42,902 bases of DNA, taken from SAR116 cluster bacterium AG-447-C21 (GTDB lineage Bacteria > Pseudomonadota > Alphaproteobacteria > Thalassobaculales > Thalassobaculaceae). Under the pieces are notes generated by a model. That model saw only the letters and a list, made by a program, of their open reading frames with translations. It made no database searches and had not been told where the DNA came from. Positions 42,451-42,902 of the stretch are shown here, in pieces. The position numbers and the translations under genes were made by a program. The DNA is taken from contig QCQB01000016.1 of assembly GCA_003212315.1 (NCBI GenBank), positions 1-42,902 on the forward strand, read 5' to 3'. Every line of letters begins with the position of its first letter. The stretch's first letter is position 1.

Positions 42451-42902
42451 ATGGGTTTTTCTATTAATAAAATACACGAGCATTTTGTCGGTGTAATAGA
42501 CGGTTTAGATTTAAAACAAACACTATCTAATTCTGATGTTTTACAACTCAATAATGCTTTGGACGAATTTGGGGTTTTAGTCTTCAGAAACCAAATCTTG
42601 ACTAACCAACAGCAGATTGAGTTTAGTAAAGTGTTCGGCACTATTGAACTCGCTATTGGCGGAAATGTTACGAAAGAAAAAGACCGAAGATTAAGTTTGG
42701 AAATAGCAGATGTAAGTAATCTAGATAAAGATGGTAAAATATTCACCAGAAATGATCGCCGCCGTATGTTCAATCTGGGAAATAGATTGTGGCATTCTGA
42801 TAGTTCTTACCGGAAAATTCCTGCAAAATGCTCGTTGCTATCATGTCATTCAAAACCAAGTTTCGGTGGAAATACAGAATTTGCTTTTATGCCGGCTGCA
42901 TA
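42451..42902 (+). CDS. TauD/TfdA family dioxygenase (N-terminal part, cut by window end)
   Basis: The frame is open from the ATG at 42451 to the end, 150 codons. A GAGGGAG lies six bases before the ATG. The N-terminus MGFSINKIHEHFVGVIDGLDL and ALDEFGVLVFRNQILTNQQQ are typical of 2-oxoglutarate-dependent TauD/TfdA enzymes. RLWHSDSSYRKIP holds the first iron ligands (His-x-Asp), and FGGNTEFA follows in the usual place. The C-terminal half with the distal His and the 2-oxoglutarate Arg is outside the window. It is the second 2-oxoglutarate oxygenase of this cluster. Substrate unknown. Confidence 0.9.
   Translation, partial: MGFSINKIHEHFVGVIDGLDLKQTLSNSDVLQLNNALDEFGVLVFRNQILTNQQQIEFSKVFGTIELAIGGNVTKEKDRRLSLEIADVSNLDKDGKIFTRNDRRRMFNLGNRLWHSDSSYRKIPAKCSLLSCHSKPSFGGNTEFAFMPAA

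Noticed and set aside
42447-42773. Minus-strand 108-codon ORF near the window end
   Set aside because: It is the shadow of the plus-strand TauD/TfdA gene, which has a good ribosome-binding site and family motifs and is open to the window end.
1-42902. CRISPR arrays, insertion sequences, integrases, tRNA or rRNA genes
   Set aside because: No repeated spacer pattern, transposase or integrase motif, or recognisable cloverleaf or rRNA sequence was seen on reading both strands.

Overview
The window is 42.9 kb of chromosomal DNA from an AT-rich bacterium. It is most likely a marine alphaproteobacterium of the Rhodospirillales/SAR116 type. This rests on the sdhCDAB order and protein style, a DUF1289 protein, an alphaproteobacterial oligopeptide-type ABC system, a Methyltransf_17-type protein and a zinc-ribbon NUDIX protein. 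The assignment is inferred from protein resemblance, not from a marker gene. I saw no rRNA, tRNA, CRISPR array, insertion sequence or phage gene.

Layout. (1) 1-2644, minus strand: succinate dehydrogenase sdhC-sdhD-sdhA and the first codons of sdhB. (2) 2898-6977: acetyl-CoA synthetase (acs), pantothenate synthetase (panC, minus) and a ketopantoate-reductase-like protein. (3) 6984-19673: an almost gapless minus-strand run of eleven genes. In transcription order these are a GT28-like glycosyltransferase, two GT4 glycosyltransferases, a histidine phosphatase, a second GT28-like glycosyltransferase, a polysaccharide-deacetylase-like protein, a small membrane protein, and a four-gene peptide-type ABC importer. 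(4) 19810-23465, plus strand and divergent from region 3: an ABC-exporter-like protein with a heavily altered and expanded nucleotide-binding domain, a stand-alone cyclic-nucleotide-binding-domain protein and a SAM-dependent methyltransferase. (5) 23475-28914, minus strand: NUDIX hydrolase, a small low-complexity protein, pgk, argE-like deacetylase, TrkH potassium transporter and ApaG. (6) 29417-30927, plus: a DJ-1/PfpI-like protein lacking its cysteine, DUF1289, speD. (7) 31184-37837: three GT2 glycosyltransferases and the dTDP-L-rhamnose operon rfbCBDA, which together look like a cell-surface rhamnose-containing polysaccharide locus. (8) 37908-42902: a zinc alcohol dehydrogenase divergent from a PhyH dioxygenase, a formyl-CoA-transferase-like CoA transferase, an enoyl-CoA hydratase and the start of a TauD/TfdA dioxygenase. 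This is probably a catabolic cluster of unknown substrate.

The best candidate for an undescribed system is regions 3 and 4 together: a translationally coupled set of glycan enzymes facing a divergent ABC/cNMP-binding/methyltransferase operon, with a perfect inverted repeat between them. The ABC protein has lost the consensus residue at the Walker A Ser/Thr, Q-loop, Walker B Asp and switch His, yet keeps the catalytic Glu. It also carries a long insert in which the exporter motif that follows the Q-loop recurs twice more.

Where alternative starts exist I chose between them using ribosome-binding sites, stop/start overlaps and family N-termini. The reasons are in the entries.
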